Numbered from the stretch's first letter, positions 41,779 through 55,770 are shown. The stretch: DNA of 64,000 nt from Lucifuga dentata (GCA_014773175.1 VXCM01002815.1:19855-83854), one strand, 5' to 3'. Numbers and translations are program-made. The notes: generated from the sequence alone by a model not told the origin.

Positions 41779-44190
41779 GAGAGAACCAAACAGAAAAAGC
41801 TTCTTTATTAAAGTTATCATTTTGCATAATTGTCATGCCAAAGAAGAAAATAGAAATAGAAGAAATATCAATCAACTGTCAACTGTGGCAAGTAAAGTAA
41901 ATTACAACACTGCTTTACGAAGTTTGTTGAACCACATAAATTGATTATATGTAGTAAATGTGTGTGCACAGTCAGTTTTCCTTTAAGCGGAAGAAGCAGG
42001 AAGCAAAAGTAAGAAGTTCACTGTGACAAACTGGATAGATGGCACTTACTTCCAAGAGAATCTGTCTTCACAGACCATTGGTGACACCTTGTCAGTCCTG
42101 CTAAGGGGGCAAAGAAAATTATAATGTCAATGCCAGATACACTGTACCTGTAAAGCTGTGAGTCAACTGAAATTATTGAGGTCAGCTGTGCATTTTCTTA
42201 TCAGAAAATGGCATCTGTTATAAATTAAAATGCTATTATGTGACTTTCATGTGAGAATGAAAGGCAGCTAACATTTATGATTCAGCACAAATCAGCCAGC
42301 TGCTCCACAGATCAAAACCCACTTTGGATTCTGATTAACTGGATGGATCATTTGACATTTTATACAGACAAAACACTCTGTATTCACTGTGTCATGATTA
42401 TCTTCAGAAATCTTTCAGAAAAGTTTTGATCTTGTTGTGTCATTTAAGCCTCGTATTGTACTGATCGGCTATGCTGACTTTGAGGTGACATTGAGTAATG
42501 TAATCTTCCACATCTATTTTCCCAATGTTGCATAAGAGTGACAGCTTGTTATTCTCATGAGAGGAAACTCAAAACATCACTTGGATGTGTTTGCCTTGCA
42601 TTTGTCATGGTTTCTGATTGATTAATTGCTGTAATTTAACTCTCATCTCCTTTTCTGATGAACTATCCTGTCAGTAACGATGTGCATTTTTCCTGAAGTT
42701 AACGACAGTTTCCTAGTGATGTCATTTAAGTCTCTAAACTTGTTCCCAAGTGTTTTTTTTTCCTGTTGTCCTTTGTCAATATCTAATTGATCCAAGAGCC
42801 ACTTTTATGTGATCAGTCATTGAGTATGTTGAAGTCAATGCTGCATCAGCGTAAGATATGTCTTGTTGAATCCATGATTGAGTATTCTTTCAATTAGTGA
42901 TGCCTTTTAAGCCACCCTCCTTGTTTTTCTGCTGTTTATTCTTATTTATTGCATGTTTGCAGTTTGATGTGTGACATCTTATTGAACTGAGGAGAGCATT
43001 TCCCATCCATTGTTGTCCCCTTATTGTCCCCTTTTCCTTTCCTGATTGACTGTTTTAATTAGGGATGTTATTAATGACATTGTTTCTTTCCTGATTTTGC
43101 TGTTTTCATTATTTATCAATCCCATTGGTGAGTTAAGAGTAACTGCAATGAACTCAGTGATAAATATAACTGATAAATGTAATGTCATGTTTTATAAAAT
43201 AAACTAAACTAATGGTTATGTAATTGAAGCAGGATCCATTGTTTTAAGTTACCAATGAGTTATTATGCTTTTGAATTTGGTCACACAGAACCAACTAGCT
43301 TGTATCTAATACACAACAATGCATTTGTTTAAGTACACATGATATGGATTTGTTGTCAGCTTTCCTCGGCTGCTGTCACCTGTCACCTAAACAGTTAATA
43401 TAAGTAACTTTAGGAAGCTTAAGAATCTGTAAATACAACTCAGTTATTGCTCTGTGTCCATCAATCAATCCTTAAGCCACATATTAAAAGAGCTTAAGGC
43501 TCTCAATGAATTGATGTTTTCAGAAACATAAGGATAATAATTTAGTTTTGCCTAATAGAATGAATAGGATTGAGCTTGAATGGTGTTAATGGTTTTACCC
43601 ACTTTGTCACCTAATTATTGGTGCGGTTTCATTCCTGAGGTTGTATTCTGTATCTCTGTAATAATGACACAAAAGCATTTGCTTTGCTTAACAGAGAAAT
43701 TAACATATAGTGACAAATGGCTAATGTGTTGCAACTGATTCTCTCTGTTTTGAATAAGTGCAGAAAGTGAGGCCCCCCCCTCCACCCCTCCACCCCACCA
43801 GTGCCTCACTGTCTCTGTAGGAGATAAACGGACTTAATTTTGTCCAGTGTTCAGCTGGCATGGCTCCATTTCCAAGCCAAAAAAAAAAAAAAAAAAAACA
43901 CAGACTGAACTACAAGGAAACTACACTTCAAATGACTGGTACTGATATTTCTTTTCATGTCTGGAATGTAGATAGAAAGAGTTTGGGTGGTGGTGGTGGG
44001 GGGTATATCTATGACCCTCATCTATTAGATTCTATTATTTGAATAATTTCATTGCAATATAAATAGTGTAACAATGTGTATGTGTACATTGAATGTCATA
44101 CTTTTTTACACTTCTGCATCAGCAAGGCAATGTCAAAGGATATACAGTATATATATATATATTTGAAAAATTTACATTTTTAAATATAAG
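41779..44190. other. Intergenic region, nothing recognised
   Basis: This 2.4-kb AT-rich stretch has no family-like open frames. A C-rich patch (43771-43800), a poly-A run (43879-43898) and a TA microsatellite (44144-44163) are the only notable compositions. Confidence 0.6.
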
Positions 44191-44490
44191 GTTGATTGAT
44201 AAGTTTTGAGCCTATCTTAGTAAGATGTAACTCAAAAGTGTTGCTTTTTGTTTTTTTTCAACATCATCTCTTTACAACTTTTTACATTTCTGCCAGCAAT
44301 ATTGAAGAGGGATTTTTATCCCCGTTTCACAGATGTGCTTTTCATGGCTGTCCAAAAAATCCTCCACAGCTAATATGATGACAACATCTGAGGCTGAACA
44401 GGTTCTAGCAAAAAAGTCTTTTTCATATTTGGGAAAAGCTGAAAATCTGATGGGGGCAAATCAGATGATTAGGGTGGCTGCAGAACTAGC
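44191..44490 (-). mobile_element. Mariner transposase C-terminal relic
   Basis: On the minus strand, 44369 down to 44271 encodes AVEDFLDSHEKHICETGIKI and then PLQYCWQKCKKL and a stop, the C-terminal end of mariner-family transposases. Upstream in another frame, near 44440 to 44490, is sequence matching the mariner PSDFHLFP region with frameshifts. GATTGATAAGTTTTGAGCC at 44193-44211 resembles the mariner terminal repeat. The N-terminal two thirds are missing. Confidence 0.7.
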
Positions 44491-44818
44491 TGAATGTCAC
44501 AATCATGTAAATAATCAAGCAAGTAAATAATCACTATTCACTGTCCAGCATGTACAACTCACAGCACCTCACATACCTCTGAAATGTATAAGTTATAACA
44601 ACGTAGCTCAAATTAATGCAGAAAACCACCTAATGAATGATATTCATTTCACAAAATATTCCAGCTCTTGCTCATTTCCTCATGTCAGGCTCAGAATTTA
44701 TTAATCAGTTCTTCATATAGAGTAGTGGAAATCATTTGAATGTGTAGCATATATAGTATGCATAACAGTAGTATCATATGAGTATTAATTAATTTAAGGT
44801 AAAGCAATCAAAGTTGCA

Positions 44819-46371
44819 ATGTTAAGATCATAATTTCAATAATGAAATATTAATCTTATTTAAATTGAACACCACGTTATGTGGAGAATTAAGTCGTTTA
44901 AACTTAATGTTTTGATTATTTAATTAATATTCAGTCTCAGATCTTAAATTAATATTCGGGCTCAAATCTGAAAGGAGTAATTCTTTACTCATTCAGTGAT
45001 TTCTTCTCCGACCTGAAACAGGCAAACAAAGTACTATTGCACAGGTTAACATTTATTTACAGATGAGAAATAGAATAATATACAAATGAGGTAGGTATTA
45101 TGTGAAGTATGAAAAACCAGGCTTGACAACGGAAAACTGGTGGATTTTCAAAATAAAATCCTAACCTAACGTTAACTGAGTCTAGCTTTACTTTACGGAG
45201 AGGTTAGCAAGAAAGATATGGAAATGGGAAAATAACGTAGTTAGGCTGCATCACTTTAACATCGGCAAAGACAAGATCTTACGTTGGGCCTTATCACTCC
45301 AATGGTGTGGAAAGGTCAGATCGCCAGTCTTCGGATGCATCCAGCATGGGTCACGTCTTGGCTGAAGGCACCACGTGGTGTGCGCAGGCAGTCCTCAGGA
45401 TTGTGGTGTCAGATCCACAGCGGGCAGGCCACGGGTCCGGACAAACGAGTCTTCCTTTGGAGCCGAGTCAGCGCACTTCTCGACGAGCAGCTGGAGCTGG
45501 GAGCTGGACTTAGGGTCGAACCGAGTTGCAGTGCTGGAGTTTACCCAACGTGGTCAGCGGAGCCAAGACACATGGCTTGGAGCAGCTAACTTGGAGAACT
45601 AACCGCAGCTAGAACTGAATAGCTTGAATGAAACCACGTGGAGGTCGTGATAACATGTATCGCTGATTCAGGCAAAAACTTCTTAGAACAGCTAATAAAG
45701 TTACTTGAGATTACTTTAAAATAAAGAACCGCTAGCCGGAGCTTTAGCAGCGCAGTGAAGAAAGGAGACAAGAAGAGAAGCCGCCATGCGGCCTGGAGGA
45801 AGGCCAAAAGAGGTCCTGGAGCGAAAGAGCAGCTGGAACCAAGAGCAGGAACAAAGAGGGTGCACAATGGCTGCGTGGAGTTTTAAGCAGGAAAGCCCTT
45901 CGCGCATTGTGAAGAACACGCCCATGCTTTGTTCTTATAGGAGCTTTTTCGATGATGTCATGAAGGCAGGCAGCAGCCTGGAGCAGCTTAATCTCTGTGA
46001 TATTACAGAAACATAACTTATATTAAATCCACTCATTTCCCATTGTCAAAGCATGATACATAGAAATTTCACATAGTAAATTCACAGTATGACATGCTAG
46101 CACAAATAAAACCATGTAACACAAATAAATCATCTATTTTGTTGTCTAATAGGAATTTATCACAAAATCTAAACATCTAAAACACTATTATGAAATCTGA
46201 TTATTTTTACTTAACTAAATCTATTTCTACATCAATGCAAGTATTCTAAACATTACAGAGATAAACCAAAAGCTTAGATCGTTGTAGATTGTTAAAATAG
46301 ATTTTGTGTGAACTTAAAGGATCATAAAATAACAATGTGATGTTCTGTGATTTAAGAAGTATGTTGGAGAA
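44819..46371 (-). mobile_element. Candidate large LTR or repeat unit, GC-richer, cut by assembly gap
   Basis: Between AT-rich flanks lies a block whose centre (about 45280-45950) is clearly richer in G, C and CpG than the rest of the window. One edge, TGTTAAGATC at 44819, could be the end of an LTR on the minus strand. On that strand there is a TATA-like CTATAAGAAC near 45940 and AATAAA motifs near 45725 and 45050. I found no primer binding site after 44819 and no coding sequence. The other edge may lie in the gap. A non-LTR repeat or a CpG-rich host regulatory region cannot be excluded. Confidence 0.35.
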
Positions 46372-47017
46372 NNNNNNNNNNNNNNNNNNNNNNNNNNNNN
46401 NNNNNNNNNNNNNNNNNNNNNNNNNNNNNNNNNNNNNNNNNNNNNNNNNNNNNNNNNNNNNNNNNNNNNNNNNNNNNNNNNNNNNNNNNNNNNNNNNNNN
46501 NNNNNNNNNNNNNNNNNNNNNNNNNNNNNNNNNNNNNNNNNNNNNNNNNNNNNNNNNNNNNNNNNNNNNNNNNNNNNNNNNNNNNNNNNNNNNNNNNNNN
46601 NNNNNNNNNNNNNNNNNNNNNNNNNNNNNNNNNNNNNNNNNNNNNNNNNNNNNNNNNNNNNNNNNNNNNNNNNNNNNNNNNNNNNNNNNNNNNNNNNNNN
46701 NNNNNNNNNNNNNNNNNNNNNNNNNNNNNNNNNNNNNNNNNNNNNNNNNNNNNNNNNNNNNNNNNNNNNNNNNNNNNNNNNNNNNNNNNNNNNNNNNNNN
46801 NNNNNNNNNNNNNNNNNNNNNNNNNNNNNNNNNNNNNNNNNNNNNNNNNNNNNNNNNNNNNNNNNNNNNNNNNNNNNNNNNNNNNNNNNNNNNNNNNNNN
46901 NNNNNNNNNNNNNNNNNNNNNNNNNNNNNNNNNNNNNNNNNNNNNNNNNNNNNNNNNNNNNNNNNNNNNNNNNNNNNNNNNNNNNNNNNNNNNNNNNNNN
47001 NNNNNNNNNNNNNNNNN
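46372..47017. other. Assembly gap, 646 N
   Basis: A run of 646 undetermined bases. Long open frames reported across it have no meaning. Confidence 0.99.
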
Positions 47018-48974
47018 CGTCTGTGAAGGGGGAAGGTGACGCCTGCGTGACTTCAGCAGGATTCCATGATGAAGCTGTCTGTAAAAACTGGTTATTTCAT
47101 ACCAGAAAAACATAATCATAGATTTATCAAACTGCAGTTGTTCCAGTAATGCTACAAATGCCACAATATATTTGGCAATATTCATTATCAATATTAATCA
47201 GTTCATCAATGTCGTGCTTTTGAAAGTGAAGAAGTGTTCAAATATAGAAAGAGTTGAGGTGACCTTGAGGAAAAACAGGTGCAGGCTGAAACAGAGAAGA
47301 CTCACTCTGAGGCCATAAATATTTTAAAAGCTCTTTAAAACATGACTAGAAATCAATGTGTTTCACCTTAAAAGCAATTCTTTATCAGAGTGTGGAAAGG
47401 TTCCGTATAAAGGCCAGTTAGCATGTGACAACTCTCAAAGGGAACACACACATGGATTTGAATGGACAATATTAACATATTCCACTGATACAATTAGAGC
47501 TACTTGTTGAAAGATTTAACAAGTGCCTTAAATTGTCACTTACGTAGACATAGAAATATAGGAAAGGGCTGAAGTCAGCTTCCTTATTCATGCTTGGGGA
47601 GGAGTGGCCCTGAGGGTTTGGATCCAGTACCTGCCAGAGGAAACAAGTCCACTACCCCCTGACTGTTTGGGAATTAATTCAACATCCTGACATTTCAGTG
47701 AAACTGAGTGTTTGACAAAAGAATAAATAGAGTTCTTGTTCCAATGGAGTTTTAATTATATATTAATGTTCTGCTGTAATAATGTTCTGCTAATAATAAA
47801 GAGGAAAACATAAGACATCATATGTACAGTCTTTGCCACATATCTGACCTGGTGTGAACTGAAGTTTTCACATTCACTTGTACTGGTTAGATCATTAAAG
47901 CCTATAAAACAAATGCTAATTTCCTAATTTAGGAAGTGAGTGAACTACACTGGAAATGAAGATGACTTTTTTTTTTTTTTTTTTTTAATAGATCTTATTC
48001 AAATTCAGGAGATAATTATAATGTAATAAATTGGGGGAAATTATCTCTGACCAGTCTTCATCCAACCACATGAGGAAAAGCTTATTAAAACAGGGCTCGA
48101 TCTGCTCAGTAAGAATGTAATTAAACATTATTATAGGGAAAGGTTTTTATTATTCTGCTGACCTTCTCCATTAATTTATGATTGCATATTCTTTTATTGG
48201 CAGTTTCCATGTCTAGATTATCAACCTTTTGTGCTACTGTGTAGGAAGGAGGTTTTATTACTGGTCTCAAAAATCTGTTTTTAAACTTATACCACAGATA
48301 TTATCTGATACTTAGCACATGAATTAACTCTTCAATTGCAAAAGCGACTTTTGACTTTAGAGGATTAATATTGATTCCATGTCACCAGACTATCACTGAA
48401 ATACAGTGACTTTTACAGCAAAAAAGCAGTGTAGCAAAATATTTCTGTAAATATTTTACTATCAAGTATTTTGAGGAGCAGGTCAGTACAGCAATAAGTT
48501 GTGGCTGCTGTTACTGTGTTAAACTAACTGCCATATGCTCTCTTCTCTGTACTGAGACTTCCTGGAAAACATGTCTCTTTCATTTCACTCCCAGCTTACC
48601 AGTTGGCATAGGAAATGTTCATGATGGCCAGCAGTAAAGTAGGTAATCATGTCATGGAATCAGCCTTTTGGGAATGAGAGGAAAAAGGAGAGACCGAAAA
48701 AGTGAGTGGGCAGTTTCTGTTTGTGATTAACTTCAACAATCAGATGAAAACCAGCACAATAACTGTGAGATAAATCACTCCTATCAGCCTATTAATATTT
48801 ATTTTTAACATTCTCCCCACATCTTCTCTGAGTAATATATGAGTGCATCTTAGATTAAGATACTTAGTAATAATGGGCGCTGATGTTATCTGCCTCTGGC
48901 TGCAACCACAGGCTGTGGTGCCATCCATCAGAGCTGACAAAGTGGATAAATCCTCCTGAACTGTTTTACGTTTT
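47018..48974. other. Intergenic region, nothing recognised
   Basis: AT-rich, with a poly-T run (47967-47986). The first 80 bases after the gap are GC-richer and may belong to the element before the gap. Confidence 0.55.
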
Positions 48975-49115
48975 AAATGTTTGTGATTTTGTAGTATTGT
49001 AAGGTGTCCTTGAGTGCCATGAAAGGCTCTAACAAATAAATTGTATTATGATGATGATGATGATGATGATTATTGTTAGTAGTAGTAGCAGTAGCAGTAG
49101 TAGTAGTAGTATTAA
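48975..49115 (+). mobile_element. LINE/SINE-type 3' end with ATG and TAG repeat tail
   Basis: TTGTAAGGTGTCCTTGAGTG, then GAAAGGCTCTAACAAATAAATTGTATT, is the ending of common fish L2-type LINEs. It is followed by (ATG)n and (TAG)n tracts (49049-49112) that would be the expanded tail. Only the terminal 70 or so bases are recognisable. Confidence 0.6.
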
Positions 49116-50550
49116 ATACATCTGTCACTCTATTAATCATGGGAGATGCAAACAGTTAATGCTGCAACAAAACGTTTTTGAAGAACCTTTGGAAGAAGGT
49201 TTCAGAAAAGGTGTAGGTAAATTTGTTGTGAGCCTTTTATTACTATGTGAATTGTAATACTATTTAATAAGAATGTAGAGAGTTATTTTATTTATAGATA
49301 CTGTTTTATATTTGTATTATTTTGGTTAAAAAGAACCAAATGAAGAAATGGAATGAACCAAATGAAGAATCAAATGAAAATAAAAGGAAGATTGTGTTTA
49401 CTTTTGCATATTTAGCCATAAATGCAACATTACAGTCCAAACAAAAAAGAAAGTAAAAAATATGTATGTATTAATAAACTAAACTAAGGTTAAAGTCCTC
49501 AGTCTTTAACCACATTTATAAGCTTTTCTAGCTTATTTCTCAGAGGATTCAGCTACCATTTTGCCTAACTTTTTAGAGAATATGTGCAATGTGCAGTATG
49601 GTTACCAACATAAGTAGGAGAGCTTAAGATGTAAATCCTGCATTAAGTCATCAGCTCTATTTTTTATTTTTTTTTAGAAACAGAACTATAGGATATTACT
49701 GAAAATATGGAGGATGTGTGCAAAATCCAGCATCACAAAAATGCATAAAGACTTTTTAAGTGGTAAACAAATACCAAACACCACAAAAAGCTAAACAGCA
49801 AAAATAACCTGAGGGCCCTGAGGGTAAAATGAAGCTGCTGTGAGTCAAAATCACTCCTCAGAAAGAAAGAACATCTTGTGTTTGTTTTTAGAATGCCATA
49901 AACTCACACTCCTCATCCAGCCATCTGTCACTCTGGCCATCACAGAGACTAGGAGTTCTCAGATGGATGATGACTAAACTCCAGAAAAAAACTGCCCTTG
50001 CTCAAACCCACCACCACATCCTGTGTGTGTACGTGAATGGTTTTGTATTTCAGGTGTAGAGAATCTGAGCTGTACGTCTGTGGTTAGCATCATATATGGT
50101 GTCATTGATAGAAACTATAGAGGAAATATCATCTGGCATCCATGTGTGGTGTGTAGCTTTTGTCCTTTTGATTTTTTTTGAAGGACAGCATCTTAGTACA
50201 GGAAATGACTACATAGACTTTTCCTAATCTTACACTTTTCTCATAATTTTTGCGGAACTTTTTAAATTATGAAGCAAGTGTTGTATTATATGAATAAGAG
50301 GAGCGTGGATCTGAATGTTATGTGTTATAAAAACAGAGGCTGTATAGAGATGAGATTTCCTGTACTTAGATATTTGTTGTGTTAGTAGCATATTTTTTAA
50401 TGGGGTGACCTTTTTTTTTTTAACCTTCTCTTTTCAGCATAAAAACTAATGCAGAATAACACTGCCAGCAGCTGCAAATTATCTGAGGAAGCTTGGATCC
50501 ATTTGGAGCTCGATGGAACTTGATAATGGTTGTGTTAGTTATTTAATGGC

Positions 50551-50552
<2 letters not shown>

Positions 50553-50582
<30 letters not shown>
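50553..50582. repeat. (GT)n microsatellite
   Basis: About 30 bp of GT dinucleotides. Confidence 0.95.
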
Positions 50583-50583
<1 letters not shown>

Positions 50584-53500
50584 TGTGTGCATATGTGCAC
50601 TGCAAATGCATCACCTAGGACTTACTGTCCTCTGTACTTTAATACTATTGTCCTATAGACCATCCACATGATAAGAGTGAGAAAACAGAGTTCCCTAAAG
50701 CAGGGCAGTTTGGGAGCCCTGAGCAGATTTGGAAGCTGAAGGCCTCCAGCCTGGTCACGACAAAATTCTGACAGAATATTTTGTCCTATTAACAAGGTAC
50801 CTATAACCTCTTACTGTGTGTTCATCTTTTTTACTGTATCTACTTATGATTATTTCGATGCGTCTGAAGCTTCAATGTATTTTTGCAAACAAGGTGCATT
50901 CAATGTTCTACACTTTCTCACCACATACATTCCACATTAGTGCATTACAACCAAAAACTGATCCGATGGGAGTGAAGTGGTCACACTCAGCAGTTTAATT
51001 ATAGATTATATAATCTGCTGGCCGGAATGAGAACAGAAATCGCTTTGCGCTGACAAACAAAACAAAACTACTTCTCAAAACTCACAATGAAATGTATAGC
51101 ATGAGAGCTAATGTGTGCAAATACTGCTTTGTCTGCACAAACACAGAGAGCAAATATTTTTTAATGGGGGGGCAAGGTGTACTCTGTTCTCCACACACCA
51201 GGAGTCCTATTTTCAGGAAGAGCTGAGAGACTGGAAAGCAGGACAAACTGTCTAACTGACCAATGTTGTTGGCAGATGAGTTAAATCCCTCCAAATCAGT
51301 TGCTGAACACCTGGCAGACATTGCTATTTGTTCCTGCTATTCACAATTACTTTTTATCAGCATCCTAAAGAGCTCATCACACAACAATCAACCACATTCT
51401 GTATATTCAGCTGACTGTCTCCTCGGGTGTGTTCTAAATGTGCCAGTCTGTCACACACTCTTAACAGGACACAATGAGCTGGTCGCACATTAAACTAGGT
51501 GTTTCTGCTGTGGTTTTTCTGTCTGATGCCAGCAGGCAGAGAAAGTCTGTTGCTACCGCAGCAGAATTGCTGAACCATAGTTCTTTAGGTGTTATTAGCA
51601 AAGTTTGCATCCACATATTGAGAAAGTTTTAAGCAAATTTTTGTGAATCAGTGTCTGTTTCCAACTAGTTTCATGCAAATATCAGGGTGTGACAATTATA
51701 TTTCATAATAATTAAAAGAGGGCTAATAAGTATGGGTACATCATGGTACATCATGGGATTTTCTGCTTCCTTCTTTTACTTTAATGAATGAATCTCTCTC
51801 TCCCTTTTGGAGAAAGAGGGGGGATAACGTGATAACTTTCCCTACCAGATTTCAACCAAGACGACAGTTAAATGGCATGATTTCTAGATCTCTTGTCACA
51901 TGCACACCCATTTCATGTTAAGTTTTGGGCTCTTTAATTTTGGAGGAGTGAAGGCTGTAATGTTGAATAGCAGCAATACACCAATATTTTATCTAAGTGT
52001 AAGAAGCAGAAAATAACACTGCAATGTCTTGTTTTCTTGAAAAACTGTTGCCATCAGCATTTGTCTCTTTGTTCCGCCTGTCAATCATTAAAAAAATGTT
52101 GGGATATTTCAGCTCTTTTCTAACTTTCTGGCATTTCTTCTGAGTTTTATCATGTGCAAATTCTAAATGTACATAAAATAGATGTATGGAAAATTGCTTA
52201 TTGACAGGCCTGCTGCTCCAAATTGATGACAACAATGAAAGCACACGTTCCCTGTCATCCTGCTTCATAGCAACATCTGAAGTTATTACGGAGGATTTAC
52301 AGTAGCTGTGCTGAGTGTGAGCTTTTTAAACCTCCTTGCAGCTTCCTGGTATTCTCATACTTTCAGTCACTGTCATATGGATTCGATTCATTAAGGACAA
52401 TTTATAGATCAGACGTTGCTGCTACTGGACATTAGACAAAAGACATACTGATGTGAGTTCATCAGTAGCACCATGACCATTTCATGAATGATAAGTGCCA
52501 GTGAAAACCTACTGACTTCCCCCATGTTCTTGTTTAGCAAGTATTTGAGAATTGTCTCTTAATTCAGAGCTCCCATTTTATTGTAACAGAATGAAGGCCC
52601 TTGTGTGGATCTTGTGGAAATGGTTTTGATACGAAATTATACACAACATCACAGAAAGGTGAGATTATAGTACTTGGCCTTCAGGCAAGAATTACTTTAA
52701 GAGAGAATAAATGTGAAAATGAAAACCTGCAGATGATATGTTATGTTACATGCTCTGCTAATTTTTAAAAAGTAAGAAAAGCATGCCTGCTCTGAGGGTG
52801 GAACAGATCAATCAACACAACTAAGTTTGAGTGCTGCTATTAGTTTATAGATTGTGCTTCCTTCGCTGGTTTAAGTTCTCCACAAGGTTAGGCTTTCGTC
52901 AATGATTCTTCAGTGATTTATTTACATCAAAGAGAGGAAAGAAACAGAATCCTGGAAACAACCTGTCATTACACCACATAAAGAGCTAAATAAGCTAAAT
53001 TAGCTACATTTTCTTGGCAGTCAGGCAGTATATTGGTCCAGATGTTAATCCTTCTTTCCCTTCCTGGTCTGTGCAACAATGCTGTGATCAATGTCATTGA
53101 TTCTCCACAGGTCTGGTGTGTGGAGAAGATCAGATGTGGAACAAGCTCAATATGTCTTTTCCTCTCTGTCACTGGTATCACTATTCTCCAGCTTCACTGA
53201 CTGTTTGCCAGATTATGTGTCACTTTTATTGGACAGACAGGAAAATCTTTGTTGCTGCGAAGGTGTAAAGCCACATTTACACGACACCGTCCAAACAGGC
53301 AGTCTAATACCACTCAGTTTGTTCTTGTTGACTGTAGTGTGCTTTTGCTCTGACAGAAGTGCTGCACTGAATCTAAAGAAATAGTGCAGTACACGTCTCA
53401 AGTGCAGGCTGGAAATCAATATGAATATGGACCAGGACTGAAAAACTACAGAGCTTGAGTGTCTATCCTGCAACAAACCTGTAAAGAAGTGGAATGCTGT

Positions 53501-55610
53501 CGTTATTTTAGTAGATTCTGTATATTCTCCTGCATTCTCATCTCACACTTACAACCTCAACCAAATACTTGAATTAAAACCTTCATGAGAGAATGTCAGC
53601 AAAAACTAAACTTAGAAGTGATTATTAGCTAGGCTGCATGACTGCTTGGGGTTTGGAACCAATAAGCTGTTATCTCACTGTATATTGTGTATGTGCTTGT
53701 TCCATAATTTGATTTTAATGGCTGGACTATGCTGCAAATAGAAAAGTCTAATGTGCATTATTCTGCACATTTTCCCTTAAATTATCTCTCACATATTTAG
53801 TATATATGGAAATATGGGAAAGTATTACAGTGGATTTTAAAGATGTTTTTCCTGGGAAAATGGATTTGTGTTAATGGGTCCACTGCCAGACTGCATTAAA
53901 GTTCAATGATAACTTTGACATAAAAAAAGAAAGCACTATTGACTCCCTGGAAGGTAGACAATCAATTTGAATCAAAAGCTTGTGGCTGTGATGTTCTTGG
54001 TCAGCAGGAATGTTGTTGTTGTGTATTGAGTTTCTGATCTTTGACAGCGACCTTTCAGCCCAGCCATCCAAGGCCACATGGGCTGCATTTACATGTGAAT
54101 CCAGGTTATACGCCATTCTCTGAAAAAGTGTAAATATGTAAGAAAAAAAAATTATATTGCAAAGTTTACTTAATACTTCTGACTTAGAGAGTTTATAGTA
54201 TTATATGACAGAAATAACTAGGAAAGATAGAATTCCATATTCTCTTCTTCTAATGGCTATGTACTGTAGTAAAGTATGTCCTGACCTATGGTCAGAAAGA
54301 TCTCAGGACAAACACCCAGGAAACTTTTCACCTTGGAAACTTTCTACACACTCATACATGCTATAAGTACTCAGCATCAAGTTAACCTGAGTTGTACACT
54401 CATGCTCTATGTGTTTTGATAGTGTATTTTAGTGAAATTTGAGCCGTGAGAGGCTATAGAGTTAGTGATTAAATACAAAATGCAACGTGCAGCGTTAGCA
54501 TCATAAAACTAATAGCTTAGAATGTCAGAAAGTGAAACTGTTTGAATGAAATGAATGAAATACTTTTTAAGTATTTGCAGTCAGGAACAACATTTGCATT
54601 TTTACATCTCATGCAGTAACAAGAATGTAGTCACCAGAGAATCTTGAGTAAAACAAAGACAACTTAAACAGTAAGATAACATCATTCATGCATGTATGAG
54701 CCGATGACTAGGTGATAAATTTGGTACTGAATGAATCTTGAAGGAATTCTCTGGCATTTTGAGAAATACACATATTTGCTATCTTGCACAGATGCAGATT
54801 GATATCAACTTCATCTCCCTCTGCTACTGTAGCACAAAGGTTTGGTGATGTCATTTGATTTTTCTGCATTGTTAACATCAGACATGATATTCCACAAAAA
54901 TAATAAAAATGATAAATAAATAAATAATACCTAACTCAAGCTGTTTATTGATCACTCTGCTCATCTCCTTGGCTTTGTTATACTTTTATTCATGCCAAGG
55001 CTTCATGTTAAAAGGCAGCCTGATGTGCATGTTGAAAAATCCATCTCTCCACTTCTCTCTTTAATATGCCCTCTGGCACAAATAGACCTCCACCTACGCC
55101 TTGCCTGAGATTGATATGCCTGACATTTAAAATGTTGACTGACGCTTTATCACCACCACAGATTTTGTCTGAAAGGATGCGGGTAAAGGATGCCAATTTC
55201 CCATCTTCAGGAAATTCGGACTAGAAGACTGAATAATTCGGGCCTTAACGACACATTATACTGCACTTTATCAGTTGAAGGTGGTTTATTGTCAGGGTTT
55301 TATTAATCCTTTTTTGTACTTGCACTTTAGGACATCTCATTTAAAATCTACCTTTCTATGTTGTACTACACTGACAAGAACCTGTGTAATTCTGTTGTGT
55401 GGCTCAGTGACAGCCCTAAGGGAGCATCAGGAGCCCCCTACGTGGCTTCAGTTTATATATTAAACAACAGATTTTGATGGTGTTGGAAATGAAAACCCTC
55501 TGAAAATGTTTTATATAAAGAATTCAACTTCTCAATCTCTGTTTCTGAATGTACAGGCCTGGGCCCATACTGCAATTGTGGGAATTTAGTGGAATTTAAT
55601 GCAAAGGCCT

Positions 55611-55645
55611 TTTTTTTTTTTTTTTTTTTNTTTTTTTTTTTTTTT
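55611..55645. repeat. Poly-T run with N
   Basis: T homopolymer broken by N at 55630, immediately before the LINE tail at 55655. Confidence 0.9.
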
Positions 55646-55654
55646 AACGAGTTT

Positions 55655-55770
55655 TTTCTCGTCTTCTTAGAGAGCTTAGGCTGGGTTGGGAACCATTAAT
55701 GTGTGGGTCTGTAAAGCCCTTCGAACCATTGTATGTGATATTGGGCTATACAAATAAACTTGACTTGACA
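55655..55770 (+). mobile_element. LINE-type 3' tail, copy 2
   Basis: It runs from TCTCGTCTTCTTAGAGAGC through GTGTGGGTCTGTAAAGCCC to GGGCTATACAAATAAACTTG and ACTTGAC. It is the same family as 27910-28035 but in the opposite orientation. It is a short 5'-truncated fragment. Confidence 0.7.

Larger units (their letters stand above)
49116..55654. other. Intergenic region, nothing recognised
   Basis: This 6.5-kb stretch has a GT microsatellite at 50553-50582 and otherwise ordinary AT-rich sequence. The open frames at 53091-53384 and 51993-52268 resemble no family I know and look random. Confidence 0.55.

Noticed and set aside
45284..45602. Three overlapping frames of 68 to 101 codons in the GC-rich block as a gene
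   Set aside because: All three + frames and minus frames are open at once, as expected from few stop codons in GC-rich DNA; none resembles a known family.
46337..47191. Two long open frames (229 and 279 codons) across 46337-47191
   Set aside because: They run through 646 undetermined bases and contain almost no real sequence.
53091..53384. 97-codon frame as a possible exon
   Set aside because: No recognisable domain or matching splice partners, and overlapping frames of similar size lie on the other strand.
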